Shown: positions 46,601-62,000, counted from the first letter of the stretch. The stretch: DNA of 64,000 nucleotides from Mytilus californianus (GCF_021869535.1 NW_026262734.1:113475588-113539587), one strand, 5' to 3'. Notes: generated from the letters alone by a model not told the origin. Numbers and translations are program-made.

Positions 46601-47639
46601 ACCCAGTTGTATTACTCATTTGTGAACTCTGAATCTACAGAAAATAAGATTATCTCAGACAATATGTGCAAAATGTGTTGTATAAATGACCCTCGTGTAA
46701 CGGCCTGTTTGGATCAAGTTAAATGTGAGGACCTAGGTAAATAAAAGTTGAAGTCCATAATAAAGATTTCACTAAATTTGTATTAAAAGCACTTCACAAT
46801 GTCTTTTGTACCTGTTTCATTTCACATAGTATCTTTCTTTTCTTATGTTAAATAGCAAGTGGTTCAAATATAAGCCTGCTGAGGCTAAAATTGCATGCAA
46901 GTTTTTCACTAAAAAGTGAAAAATCTTTGTATCAGACCATACTGTCTGCAAAAAAAGTTGAATGCAAGAGTCCTTTTATGCTCAGATTTATTGTATCATG
47001 TAACCTGAGTATAGAAATTATAAAAAAGACACCAATTTTTATTTCCTATAGCTTCAGTATGCATTTTTAAATGTAAATATGTGCTACGGCCTAAATTGAC
47101 CCTAAATTATTTTCAGTCTTACTTGGCTTAAGACCCTTTTATACTAATATGGTATGCTATTTGTAATTTTTCTTTCCATTTAAAGTACATTTAATACATA
47201 TGTAAGGATTATTTATAACCAAAAAACTCCACAAATTTAAAATTGCTGGAAAATAATACATCTTCATGTAAGGCCCCCCTTCATTGGAAAACCTCCATTT
47301 TTTGGCACAGGCTCATATAAATTTGACTTTTAAATAATTGTGATAAGTCTGATAAATCAAATGAGTATTCTATTGCTTTAAATACATAATATGTCATATA
47401 TTAAGGCCTTTAAAATGTAATTTTTTGCAATATTTTAATTTTTATAGCCCCAAATGTTGATAGTTGAAATTTTTCAATTTAAACGTCATAATTTAACACG
47501 CGAAGTTGAATATAGAATTTATCATATTGTCTATAATATATATCCTATTGCCATGAAACTTTGTCAGCAGTCTCATAATTTATTAAGCTTTAGTCATACC
47601 AAGTTTTATTAAGATTGGCCAAATTTTTCTATCCTATTA

Positions 47640-48931
47640 GGCGAAATCAGTAAATATAGAATCTGTACTTTGGCAACTTCCCTGAATGATATAATGGTGT
47701 CAATTTGTCAGATAGCATGAAACTAAAGGATTTAAACTTTTATTTGATAGAAATTCTGCAAAAATTACCCATTTTGGCATTATATGGTCAAAATAAGCAT
47801 TTCAAAGCTTTTTCAATTTTGATGCATAAGTGGCATTCTGACTTTCTATGTGACAGGTTTTCCTGTGTCAATATTTGTGTTTCTATGCTTTAACCCAGTT
47901 GTATTACTCATTTGTGAACTCTGAATCTACAGAAAATAAGATTATCTCAGACAATATGTGCAAAATGTGTTGTATAAATGACCCTCGTGTAACGGCCTGT
48001 TTGGATCAAGTTAAATGTGAGGACCTAGGTAAATAAAAGTTGAAGTCCATAATAAAGATTTCACTAAATTTGTATTAAAAGCACTTCACAATGTCTTTTG
48101 TACCTGTTTCATTTCACATAGTATCTTTCTTTTCTTATGTTAAATAGCAAGTGGTTCAAATATAAGCCTGCTGAGGCTAAAATTGCATGCAAGTTTTTCA
48201 CTAAAAAGTGAAAAATCTTTGTATCAGACCATACTGTCTGCAAAAAAAGTTGAATGCAAGAGTCCTTTTATGCTCAGATTTATTGTATCATGTAACCTGA
48301 GTATAGAAATTATAAAAAAGACACCAATTTTTATTTCCTATAGCTTCAGTATGCATTTTTAAATGTAAATATGTGCTACGGCCTAAATTGACCCTAAATT
48401 ATTTTCAGTCTTACTTGGCTTAAGACCCTTTTATACTAATATGGTATGCTATTTGTAATTTTTCTTTCCATTTAAAGTACATTTAATACATATGTAAGGA
48501 TTATTTATAACCAAAAAACTCCACAAATTTAAAATTGCTGGAAAATAATACATCTTCATGTAAGGCCCCCCTTCATTGGAAAACCTCCATTTTTTGGCAC
48601 AGGCTCATATAAATTTGACTTTTAAATAATTGTGATAAGTCTGATAAATCAAATGAGTATTCTATTGCTTTAAATACATAATATGTCATATATTAAGGCC
48701 TTTAAAATGTAATTTTTTGCAATATTTTAATTTTTATAGCCCCAAATGTTGATAGTTGAAATTTTTCAATTTAAACGTCATAATTTAACACGCGAAGTTG
48801 AATATAGAATTTATCATATTGTCTATAATATATATCCTATTGCCATGAAACTTTGTCAGCAGTCTCATAATTTATTAAGCTTTAGTCATACCAAGTTTTA
48901 TTAAGATTGGCCAAATTTTTCTATCCTATTA
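47640..48931 (+). repeat. second short array unit without the MITE (1,292 bp)
   Basis: This carries the same CCTATTA/GGCGAAATC junction as the short unit at 39356, to the base, 8,284 bp further on. The two short units are five units apart. They may be copies of one event spread by unequal exchange; no third short unit appears at the next expected position. Confidence 0.95.
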
Positions 48932-51900
48932 GGTCCGAGTACACAGTTATCGTCCTTTGATTTTCGTTGTCCACGAATAAAGTCCCTAGTGTGGACAGTG
49001 TGTTGCTTGCCAATTTTTTTAGTACCCCTTCCAAATGTATTCCTTCATGTTTTATGCCTCAAATAGCAAGTAGGGGGATGAAATTACACTGTAAAAAAAT
49101 TTGGGTCATGAATTGTAAAGTAAAGTAGTGATTTGGTCCAGCTGAAAAAGGTTAAAAATTAGCACTTCGGAAGCTGTCAAAAGATTTCAAGACCCCCTTA
49201 ACATAGAATTGTCCATATTTTGAGTTAGAGCCGATGAAGTTTTCTATAATTTTGATATAATTTGTCCCAAAAGTAGTACAACACACTGTAAAAATATTAT
49301 TGAGAAAGCGCAGGTGGGATTTTTTTTATTTTCATTTATTGTCTAAAAGAAATGCACTACGAAATAACTGTGTACTCGGACCTAAGAGGCGAAATCAGTA
49401 AATATAGAATCTGTACTTTGGCAACTTCCCTGAATGATATAATGGTGTCAATTTGTCAGATAGCATGAAACTAAAGGATTTAAACTTTTATTTGATAGAA
49501 ATTCTGCAAAAATTACCCATTTTGGCATTATATGGTCAAAATAAGCATTTCAAAGCTTTTTCAATTTTGATGCATAAGTGGCATTCTGACTTTCTATGTG
49601 ACAGGTTTTCCTGTGTCAATATTTGTGTTTCTATGCTTTAACCCAGTTGTATTACTCATTTGTGAACTCTGAATCTACAGAAAATAAGATTATCTCAGAC
49701 AATATGTGCAAAATGTGTTGTATAAATGACCCTCGTGTAACGGCCTGTTTGGATCAAGTTAAATGTGAGGACCTAGGTAAATAAAAGTTGAAGTCCATAA
49801 TAAAGATTTCACTAAATTTGTATTAAAAGCACTTCACAATGTCTTTTGTACCTGTTTCATTTCACATAGTATCTTTCTTTTCTTATGTTAAATAGCAAGT
49901 GGTTCAAATATAAGCCTGCTGAGGCTAAAATTGCATGCAAGTTTTTCACTAAAAAGTGAAAAATCTTTGTATCAGACCATACTGTCTGCAAAAAAAGTTG
50001 AATGCAAGAGTCCTTTTATGCTCAGATTTATTGTATCATGTAACCTGAGTATAGAAATTATAAAAAAGACACCAATTTTTATTTCCTATAGCTTCAGTAT
50101 GCATTTTTAAATGTAAATATGTGCTACGGCCTAAATTGACCCTAAATTATTTTCAGTCTTACTTGGCTTAAGACCCTTTTATACTAATATGGTATGCTAT
50201 TTGTAATTTTTCTTTCCATTTAAAGTACATTTAATACATATGTAAGGATTATTTATAACCAAAAAACTCCACAAATTTAAAATTGCTGGAAAATAATACA
50301 TCTTCATGTAAGGCCCCCCTTCATTGGAAAACCTCCATTTTTTGGCACAGGCTCATATAAATTTGACTTTTAAATAATTGTGATAAGTCTGATAAATCAA
50401 ATGAGTATTCTATTGCTTTAAATACATAATATGTCATATATTAAGGCCTTTAAAATGTAATTTTTTGCAATATTTTAATTTTTATAGCCCCAAATGTTGA
50501 TAGTTGAAATTTTTCAATTTAAACGTCATAATTTAACACGCGAAGTTGAATATAGAATTTATCATATTGTCTATAATATATATCCTATTGCCATGAAACT
50601 TTGTCAGCAGTCTCATAATTTATTAAGCTTTAGTCATACCAAGTTTTATTAAGATTGGCCAAATTTTTCTATCCTATTAGGTCCGAGTACACAGTTATCG
50701 TCCTTTGATTTTCGTTGTCCACGAATAAAGTCCCTAGTGTGGACAGTGTGTTGCTTGCCAATTTTTTTAGTACCCCTTCCAAATGTATTCCTTCATGTTT
50801 TATGCCTCAAATAGCAAGTAGGGGGATGAAATTACACTGTAAAAAAATTTGGGTCATGAATTGTAAAGTAAAGTAGTGATTTGGTCCAGCTGAAAAAGGT
50901 TAAAAATTAGCACTTCGGAAGCTGTCAAAAGATTTCAAGACCCCCTTAACATAGAATTGTCCATATTTTGAGTTAGAGCCGATGAAGTTTTCTATAATTT
51001 TGATATAATTTGTCCCAAAAGTAGTACAACACACTGTAAAAATATTATTGAGAAAGCGCAGGTGGGATTTTTTTTATTTTCATTTATTGTCTAAAAGAAA
51101 TGCACTACGAAATAACTGTGTACTCGGACCTAAGAGGCGAAATCAGTAAATATAGAATCTGTACTTTGGCAACTTCCCTGAATGATATAATGGTGTCAAT
51201 TTGTCAGATAGCATGAAACTAAAGGATTTAAACTTTTATTTGATAGAAATTCTGCAAAAATTACCCATTTTGGCATTATATGGTCAAAATAAGCATTTCA
51301 AAGCTTTTTCAATTTTGATGCATAAGTGGCATTCTGACTTTCTATGTGACAGGTTTTCCTGTGTCAATATTTGTGTTTCTATGCTTTAACCCAGTTGTAT
51401 TACTCATTTGTGAACTCTGAATCTACAGAAAATAAGATTATCTCAGACAATATGTGCAAAATGTGTTGTATAAATGACCCTCGTGTAACGGCCTGTTTGG
51501 ATCAAGTTAAATGTGAGGACCTAGGTAAATAAAAGTTGAAGTCCATAATAAAGATTTCACTAAATTTGTATTAAAAGCACTTCACAATGTCTTTTGTACC
51601 TGTTTCATTTCACATAGTATCTTTCTTTTCTTATGTTAAATAGCAAGTGGTTCAAATATAAGCCTGCTGAGGCTAAAATTGCATGCAAGTTTTTCACTAA
51701 AAAGTGAAAAATCTTTGTATCAGACCATACTGTCTGCAAAAAAAGTTGAATGCAAGAGTCCTTTTATGCTCAGATTTATTGTATCATGTAACCTGAGTAT
51801 AGAAATTATAAAAAAGACACCAATTTTTATTTCCTATAGCTTCAGTATGCATTTTTAAATGTAAATATGTGCTACGGCCTAAATTGACCCTAAATTATTT

Positions 51901-54900
51901 TCAGTCTTACTTGGCTTAAGACCCTTTTATACTAATATGGTATGCTATTTGTAATTTTTCTTTCCATTTAAAGTACATTTAATACATATGTAAGGATTAT
52001 TTATAACCAAAAAACTCCACAAATTTAAAATTGCTGGAAAATAATACATCTTCATGTAAGGCCCCCCTTCATTGGAAAACCTCCATTTTTTGGCACAGGC
52101 TCATATAAATTTGACTTTTAAATAATTGTGATAAGTCTGATAAATCAAATGAGTATTCTATTGCTTTAAATACATAATATGTCATATATTAAGGCCTTTA
52201 AAATGTAATTTTTTGCAATATTTTAATTTTTATAGCCCCAAATGTTGATAGTTGAAATTTTTCAATTTAAACGTCATAATTTAACACGCGAAGTTGAATA
52301 TAGAATTTATCATATTGTCTATAATATATATCCTATTGCCATGAAACTTTGTCAGCAGTCTCATAATTTATTAAGCTTTAGTCATACCAAGTTTTATTAA
52401 GATTGGCCAAATTTTTCTATCCTATTAGGTCCGAGTACACAGTTATCGTCCTTTGATTTTCGTTGTCCACGAATAAAGTCCCTAGTGTGGACAGTGTGTT
52501 GCTTGCCAATTTTTTTAGTACCCCTTCCAAATGTATTCCTTCATGTTTTATGCCTCAAATAGCAAGTAGGGGGATGAAATTACACTGTAAAAAAATTTGG
52601 GTCATGAATTGTAAAGTAAAGTAGTGATTTGGTCCAGCTGAAAAAGGTTAAAAATTAGCACTTCGGAAGCTGTCAAAAGATTTCAAGACCCCCTTAACAT
52701 AGAATTGTCCATATTTTGAGTTAGAGCCGATGAAGTTTTCTATAATTTTGATATAATTTGTCCCAAAAGTAGTACAACACACTGTAAAAATATTATTGAG
52801 AAAGCGCAGGTGGGATTTTTTTTATTTTCATTTATTGTCTAAAAGAAATGCACTACGAAATAACTGTGTACTCGGACCTAAGAGGCGAAATCAGTAAATA
52901 TAGAATCTGTACTTTGGCAACTTCCCTGAATGATATAATGGTGTCAATTTGTCAGATAGCATGAAACTAAAGGATTTAAACTTTTATTTGATAGAAATTC
53001 TGCAAAAATTACCCATTTTGGCATTATATGGTCAAAATAAGCATTTCAAAGCTTTTTCAATTTTGATGCATAAGTGGCATTCTGACTTTCTATGTGACAG
53101 GTTTTCCTGTGTCAATATTTGTGTTTCTATGCTTTAACCCAGTTGTATTACTCATTTGTGAACTCTGAATCTACAGAAAATAAGATTATCTCAGACAATA
53201 TGTGCAAAATGTGTTGTATAAATGACCCTCGTGTAACGGCCTGTTTGGATCAAGTTAAATGTGAGGACCTAGGTAAATAAAAGTTGAAGTCCATAATAAA
53301 GATTTCACTAAATTTGTATTAAAAGCACTTCACAATGTCTTTTGTACCTGTTTCATTTCACATAGTATCTTTCTTTTCTTATGTTAAATAGCAAGTGGTT
53401 CAAATATAAGCCTGCTGAGGCTAAAATTGCATGCAAGTTTTTCACTAAAAAGTGAAAAATCTTTGTATCAGACCATACTGTCTGCAAAAAAAGTTGAATG
53501 CAAGAGTCCTTTTATGCTCAGATTTATTGTATCATGTAACCTGAGTATAGAAATTATAAAAAAGACACCAATTTTTATTTCCTATAGCTTCAGTATGCAT
53601 TTTTAAATGTAAATATGTGCTACGGCCTAAATTGACCCTAAATTATTTTCAGTCTTACTTGGCTTAAGACCCTTTTATACTAATATGGTATGCTATTTGT
53701 AATTTTTCTTTCCATTTAAAGTACATTTAATACATATGTAAGGATTATTTATAACCAAAAAACTCCACAAATTTAAAATTGCTGGAAAATAATACATCTT
53801 CATGTAAGGCCCCCCTTCATTGGAAAACCTCCATTTTTTGGCACAGGCTCATATAAATTTGACTTTTAAATAATTGTGATAAGTCTGATAAATCAAATGA
53901 GTATTCTATTGCTTTAAATACATAATATGTCATATATTAAGGCCTTTAAAATGTAATTTTTTGCAATATTTTAATTTTTATAGCCCCAAATGTTGATAGT
54001 TGAAATTTTTCAATTTAAACGTCATAATTTAACACGCGAAGTTGAATATAGAATTTATCATATTGTCTATAATATATATCCTATTGCCATGAAACTTTGT
54101 CAGCAGTCTCATAATTTATTAAGCTTTAGTCATACCAAGTTTTATTAAGATTGGCCAAATTTTTCTATCCTATTAGGTCCGAGTACACAGTTATCGTCCT
54201 TTGATTTTCGTTGTCCACGAATAAAGTCCCTAGTGTGGACAGTGTGTTGCTTGCCAATTTTTTTAGTACCCCTTCCAAATGTATTCCTTCATGTTTTATG
54301 CCTCAAATAGCAAGTAGGGGGATGAAATTACACTGTAAAAAAATTTGGGTCATGAATTGTAAAGTAAAGTAGTGATTTGGTCCAGCTGAAAAAGGTTAAA
54401 AATTAGCACTTCGGAAGCTGTCAAAAGATTTCAAGACCCCCTTAACATAGAATTGTCCATATTTTGAGTTAGAGCCGATGAAGTTTTCTATAATTTTGAT
54501 ATAATTTGTCCCAAAAGTAGTACAACACACTGTAAAAATATTATTGAGAAAGCGCAGGTGGGATTTTTTTTATTTTCATTTATTGTCTAAAAGAAATGCA
54601 CTACGAAATAACTGTGTACTCGGACCTAAGAGGCGAAATCAGTAAATATAGAATCTGTACTTTGGCAACTTCCCTGAATGATATAATGGTGTCAATTTGT
54701 CAGATAGCATGAAACTAAAGGATTTAAACTTTTATTTGATAGAAATTCTGCAAAAATTACCCATTTTGGCATTATATGGTCAAAATAAGCATTTCAAAGC
54801 TTTTTCAATTTTGATGCATAAGTGGCATTCTGACTTTCTATGTGACAGGTTTTCCTGTGTCAATATTTGTGTTTCTATGCTTTAACCCAGTTGTATTACT

Positions 54901-57900
54901 CATTTGTGAACTCTGAATCTACAGAAAATAAGATTATCTCAGACAATATGTGCAAAATGTGTTGTATAAATGACCCTCGTGTAACGGCCTGTTTGGATCA
55001 AGTTAAATGTGAGGACCTAGGTAAATAAAAGTTGAAGTCCATAATAAAGATTTCACTAAATTTGTATTAAAAGCACTTCACAATGTCTTTTGTACCTGTT
55101 TCATTTCACATAGTATCTTTCTTTTCTTATGTTAAATAGCAAGTGGTTCAAATATAAGCCTGCTGAGGCTAAAATTGCATGCAAGTTTTTCACTAAAAAG
55201 TGAAAAATCTTTGTATCAGACCATACTGTCTGCAAAAAAAGTTGAATGCAAGAGTCCTTTTATGCTCAGATTTATTGTATCATGTAACCTGAGTATAGAA
55301 ATTATAAAAAAGACACCAATTTTTATTTCCTATAGCTTCAGTATGCATTTTTAAATGTAAATATGTGCTACGGCCTAAATTGACCCTAAATTATTTTCAG
55401 TCTTACTTGGCTTAAGACCCTTTTATACTAATATGGTATGCTATTTGTAATTTTTCTTTCCATTTAAAGTACATTTAATACATATGTAAGGATTATTTAT
55501 AACCAAAAAACTCCACAAATTTAAAATTGCTGGAAAATAATACATCTTCATGTAAGGCCCCCCTTCATTGGAAAACCTCCATTTTTTGGCACAGGCTCAT
55601 ATAAATTTGACTTTTAAATAATTGTGATAAGTCTGATAAATCAAATGAGTATTCTATTGCTTTAAATACATAATATGTCATATATTAAGGCCTTTAAAAT
55701 GTAATTTTTTGCAATATTTTAATTTTTATAGCCCCAAATGTTGATAGTTGAAATTTTTCAATTTAAACGTCATAATTTAACACGCGAAGTTGAATATAGA
55801 ATTTATCATATTGTCTATAATATATATCCTATTGCCATGAAACTTTGTCAGCAGTCTCATAATTTATTAAGCTTTAGTCATACCAAGTTTTATTAAGATT
55901 GGCCAAATTTTTCTATCCTATTAGGTCCGAGTACACAGTTATCGTCCTTTGATTTTCGTTGTCCACGAATAAAGTCCCTAGTGTGGACAGTGTGTTGCTT
56001 GCCAATTTTTTTAGTACCCCTTCCAAATGTATTCCTTCATGTTTTATGCCTCAAATAGCAAGTAGGGGGATGAAATTACACTGTAAAAAAATTTGGGTCA
56101 TGAATTGTAAAGTAAAGTAGTGATTTGGTCCAGCTGAAAAAGGTTAAAAATTAGCACTTCGGAAGCTGTCAAAAGATTTCAAGACCCCCTTAACATAGAA
56201 TTGTCCATATTTTGAGTTAGAGCCGATGAAGTTTTCTATAATTTTGATATAATTTGTCCCAAAAGTAGTACAACACACTGTAAAAATATTATTGAGAAAG
56301 CGCAGGTGGGATTTTTTTTATTTTCATTTATTGTCTAAAAGAAATGCACTACGAAATAACTGTGTACTCGGACCTAAGAGGCGAAATCAGTAAATATAGA
56401 ATCTGTACTTTGGCAACTTCCCTGAATGATATAATGGTGTCAATTTGTCAGATAGCATGAAACTAAAGGATTTAAACTTTTATTTGATAGAAATTCTGCA
56501 AAAATTACCCATTTTGGCATTATATGGTCAAAATAAGCATTTCAAAGCTTTTTCAATTTTGATGCATAAGTGGCATTCTGACTTTCTATGTGACAGGTTT
56601 TCCTGTGTCAATATTTGTGTTTCTATGCTTTAACCCAGTTGTATTACTCATTTGTGAACTCTGAATCTACAGAAAATAAGATTATCTCAGACAATATGTG
56701 CAAAATGTGTTGTATAAATGACCCTCGTGTAACGGCCTGTTTGGATCAAGTTAAATGTGAGGACCTAGGTAAATAAAAGTTGAAGTCCATAATAAAGATT
56801 TCACTAAATTTGTATTAAAAGCACTTCACAATGTCTTTTGTACCTGTTTCATTTCACATAGTATCTTTCTTTTCTTATGTTAAATAGCAAGTGGTTCAAA
56901 TATAAGCCTGCTGAGGCTAAAATTGCATGCAAGTTTTTCACTAAAAAGTGAAAAATCTTTGTATCAGACCATACTGTCTGCAAAAAAAGTTGAATGCAAG
57001 AGTCCTTTTATGCTCAGATTTATTGTATCATGTAACCTGAGTATAGAAATTATAAAAAAGACACCAATTTTTATTTCCTATAGCTTCAGTATGCATTTTT
57101 AAATGTAAATATGTGCTACGGCCTAAATTGACCCTAAATTATTTTCAGTCTTACTTGGCTTAAGACCCTTTTATACTAATATGGTATGCTATTTGTAATT
57201 TTTCTTTCCATTTAAAGTACATTTAATACATATGTAAGGATTATTTATAACCAAAAAACTCCACAAATTTAAAATTGCTGGAAAATAATACATCTTCATG
57301 TAAGGCCCCCCTTCATTGGAAAACCTCCATTTTTTGGCACAGGCTCATATAAATTTGACTTTTAAATAATTGTGATAAGTCTGATAAATCAAATGAGTAT
57401 TCTATTGCTTTAAATACATAATATGTCATATATTAAGGCCTTTAAAATGTAATTTTTTGCAATATTTTAATTTTTATAGCCCCAAATGTTGATAGTTGAA
57501 ATTTTTCAATTTAAACGTCATAATTTAACACGCGAAGTTGAATATAGAATTTATCATATTGTCTATAATATATATCCTATTGCCATGAAACTTTGTCAGC
57601 AGTCTCATAATTTATTAAGCTTTAGTCATACCAAGTTTTATTAAGATTGGCCAAATTTTTCTATCCTATTAGGTCCGAGTACACAGTTATCGTCCTTTGA
57701 TTTTCGTTGTCCACGAATAAAGTCCCTAGTGTGGACAGTGTGTTGCTTGCCAATTTTTTTAGTACCCCTTCCAAATGTATTCCTTCATGTTTTATGCCTC
57801 AAATAGCAAGTAGGGGGATGAAATTACACTGTAAAAAAATTTGGGTCATGAATTGTAAAGTAAAGTAGTGATTTGGTCCAGCTGAAAAAGGTTAAAAATT

Positions 57901-58433
57901 AGCACTTCGGAAGCTGTCAAAAGATTTCAAGACCCCCTTAACATAGAATTGTCCATATTTTGAGTTAGAGCCGATGAAGTTTTCTATAATTTTGATATAA
58001 TTTGTCCCAAAAGTAGTACAACACACTGTAAAAATATTATTGAGAAAGCGCAGGTGGGATTTTTTTTATTTTCATTTATTGTCTAAAAGAAATGCACTAC
58101 GAAATAACTGTGTACTCGGACCTAAGAGGCGAAATCAGTAAATATAGAATCTGTACTTTGGCAACTTCCCTGAATGATATAATGGTGTCAATTTGTCAGA
58201 TAGCATGAAACTAAAGGATTTAAACTTTTATTTGATAGAAATTCTGCAAAAATTACCCATTTTGGCATTATATGGTCAAAATAAGCATTTCAAAGCTTTT
58301 TCAATTTTGATGCATAAGTGGCATTCTGACTTTCTATGTGACAGGTTTTCCTGTGTCAATATTTGTGTTTCTATGCTTTAACCCAGTTGTATTACTCATT
58401 TGTGAACTCTGAATCTACAGAAAATAAGATTAT

Positions 58434-59031
58434 GTTTTAATGCACGTTGTTTAACCAAACATAAAGTATTTATGTGCTAAAATGCTCCATCTATTTTGAA
58501 CATATGTGTACATAATTGAGCACATGCAATTATGTACACTTCAACATTAGCCTTTACTTTCTAAATACAATAGAACAAACACAAGTTTGGATACTGAATG
58601 GCGCAGTGACCACCTTAAATTTTATTTTCCTAATACAATATGTATCTGATCTGGTTAAGTCCATCAAACTAAAATAATAAAGTCCATCAAAAACACAAGA
58701 TACACTGCCTGACAGAATCTTGGACAATATCATGTTCTGCAACAAAATAATCTACAAAATAAATACAACACATTTAAATACTGTTCTATATAAAATTTAA
58801 ATACAAATATTTTGTATACAAAAAAAAACAAACTTCTACCTATATATATGACGTGCGATTGTGTGGTCACTACCCAGTCCTCGATAACTAAAAAACCCGT
58901 GCAATTACCTTTTATACTGACCGCCAAACCGGTTAACGGCAATAGTTATACAACTTATACAAAATCCCCATTATAAAATTAATGCGCAATCTTTCAAATT
59001 CATTCCGCATACCGCACATAAATTCATTTAT
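58434..59031. mobile_element. private insertion of about 594 bp inside one array unit
   Basis: It interrupts the unit between AAGATTAT and CTCAGAC and is found in no other unit. TTAT occurs on both sides (58430-58433 and 59028-59031), giving a target duplication of up to 4 bp. No terminal inverted repeat or poly(A) tail is evident. It contains a perfect 13-bp hairpin at 58506-58539. No coding sequence is convincing. It is probably an unclassified non-autonomous mobile element, inserted after this unit had been amplified. Confidence 0.75.
58506..58539. repeat. perfect 13-bp hairpin in the private insertion
   Basis: GTGTACATAATTG (58506-58518) and its exact complement CAATTATGTACAC (58527-58539) flank an 8-base loop, AGCACATG. 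It may be a structural or protein-binding feature of the inserted element. Confidence 0.8.
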
Positions 59032-62000
59032 CTCAGACAATATGTGCAAAATGTGTTGTATAAATGACCCTCGTGTAACGGCCTGTTTGGATCAAGTTAA
59101 ATGTGAGGACCTAGGTAAATAAAAGTTGAAGTCCATAATAAAGATTTCACTAAATTTGTATTAAAAGCACTTCACAATGTCTTTTGTACCTGTTTCATTT
59201 CACATAGTATCTTTCTTTTCTTATGTTAAATAGCAAGTGGTTCAAATATAAGCCTGCTGAGGCTAAAATTGCATGCAAGTTTTTCACTAAAAAGTGAAAA
59301 ATCTTTGTATCAGACCATACTGTCTGCAAAAAAAGTTGAATGCAAGAGTCCTTTTATGCTCAGATTTATTGTATCATGTAACCTGAGTATAGAAATTATA
59401 AAAAAGACACCAATTTTTATTTCCTATAGCTTCAGTATGCATTTTTAAATGTAAATATGTGCTACGGCCTAAATTGACCCTAAATTATTTTCAGTCTTAC
59501 TTGGCTTAAGACCCTTTTATACTAATATGGTATGCTATTTGTAATTTTTCTTTCCATTTAAAGTACATTTAATACATATGTAAGGATTATTTATAACCAA
59601 AAAACTCCACAAATTTAAAATTGCTGGAAAATAATACATCTTCATGTAAGGCCCCCCTTCATTGGAAAACCTCCATTTTTTGGCACAGGCTCATATAAAT
59701 TTGACTTTTAAATAATTGTGATAAGTCTGATAAATCAAATGAGTATTCTATTGCTTTAAATACATAATATGTCATATATTAAGGCCTTTAAAATGTAATT
59801 TTTTGCAATATTTTAATTTTTATAGCCCCAAATGTTGATAGTTGAAATTTTTCAATTTAAACGTCATAATTTAACACGCGAAGTTGAATATAGAATTTAT
59901 CATATTGTCTATAATATATATCCTATTGCCATGAAACTTTGTCAGCAGTCTCATAATTTATTAAGCTTTAGTCATACCAAGTTTTATTAAGATTGGCCAA
60001 ATTTTTCTATCCTATTAGGTCCGAGTACACAGTTATCGTCCTTTGATTTTCGTTGTCCACGAATAAAGTCCCTAGTGTGGACAGTGTGTTGCTTGCCAAT
60101 TTTTTTAGTACCCCTTCCAAATGTATTCCTTCATGTTTTATGCCTCAAATAGCAAGTAGGGGGATGAAATTACACTGTAAAAAAATTTGGGTCATGAATT
60201 GTAAAGTAAAGTAGTGATTTGGTCCAGCTGAAAAAGGTTAAAAATTAGCACTTCGGAAGCTGTCAAAAGATTTCAAGACCCCCTTAACATAGAATTGTCC
60301 ATATTTTGAGTTAGAGCCGATGAAGTTTTCTATAATTTTGATATAATTTGTCCCAAAAGTAGTACAACACACTGTAAAAATATTATTGAGAAAGCGCAGG
60401 TGGGATTTTTTTTATTTTCATTTATTGTCTAAAAGAAATGCACTACGAAATAACTGTGTACTCGGACCTAAGAGGCGAAATCAGTAAATATAGAATCTGT
60501 ACTTTGGCAACTTCCCTGAATGATATAATGGTGTCAATTTGTCAGATAGCATGAAACTAAAGGATTTAAACTTTTATTTGATAGAAATTCTGCAAAAATT
60601 ACCCATTTTGGCATTATATGGTCAAAATAAGCATTTCAAAGCTTTTTCAATTTTGATGCATAAGTGGCATTCTGACTTTCTATGTGACAGGTTTTCCTGT
60701 GTCAATATTTGTGTTTCTATGCTTTAACCCAGTTGTATTACTCATTTGTGAACTCTGAATCTACAGAAAATAAGATTATCTCAGACAATATGTGCAAAAT
60801 GTGTTGTATAAATGACCCTCGTGTAACGGCCTGTTTGGATCAAGTTAAATGTGAGGACCTAGGTAAATAAAAGTTGAAGTCCATAATAAAGATTTCACTA
60901 AATTTGTATTAAAAGCACTTCACAATGTCTTTTGTACCTGTTTCATTTCACATAGTATCTTTCTTTTCTTATGTTAAATAGCAAGTGGTTCAAATATAAG
61001 CCTGCTGAGGCTAAAATTGCATGCAAGTTTTTCACTAAAAAGTGAAAAATCTTTGTATCAGACCATACTGTCTGCAAAAAAAGTTGAATGCAAGAGTCCT
61101 TTTATGCTCAGATTTATTGTATCATGTAACCTGAGTATAGAAATTATAAAAAAGACACCAATTTTTATTTCCTATAGCTTCAGTATGCATTTTTAAATGT
61201 AAATATGTGCTACGGCCTAAATTGACCCTAAATTATTTTCAGTCTTACTTGGCTTAAGACCCTTTTATACTAATATGGTATGCTATTTGTAATTTTTCTT
61301 TCCATTTAAAGTACATTTAATACATATGTAAGGATTATTTATAACCAAAAAACTCCACAAATTTAAAATTGCTGGAAAATAATACATCTTCATGTAAGGC
61401 CCCCCTTCATTGGAAAACCTCCATTTTTTGGCACAGGCTCATATAAATTTGACTTTTAAATAATTGTGATAAGTCTGATAAATCAAATGAGTATTCTATT
61501 GCTTTAAATACATAATATGTCATATATTAAGGCCTTTAAAATGTAATTTTTTGCAATATTTTAATTTTTATAGCCCCAAATGTTGATAGTTGAAATTTTT
61601 CAATTTAAACGTCATAATTTAACACGCGAAGTTGAATATAGAATTTATCATATTGTCTATAATATATATCCTATTGCCATGAAACTTTGTCAGCAGTCTC
61701 ATAATTTATTAAGCTTTAGTCATACCAAGTTTTATTAAGATTGGCCAAATTTTTCTATCCTATTAGGTCCGAGTACACAGTTATCGTCCTTTGATTTTCG
61801 TTGTCCACGAATAAAGTCCCTAGTGTGGACAGTGTGTTGCTTGCCAATTTTTTTAGTACCCCTTCCAAATGTATTCCTTCATGTTTTATGCCTCAAATAG
61901 CAAGTAGGGGGATGAAATTACACTGTAAAAAAATTTGGGTCATGAATTGTAAAGTAAAGTAGTGATTTGGTCCAGCTGAAAAAGGTTAAAAATTAGCACT

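Noticed and set aside
39356-56373. A higher-order repeat of five units defined by the two short units
   Set aside because: A third short unit would be expected at the next 8,284-bp step, but a full unit is found there.
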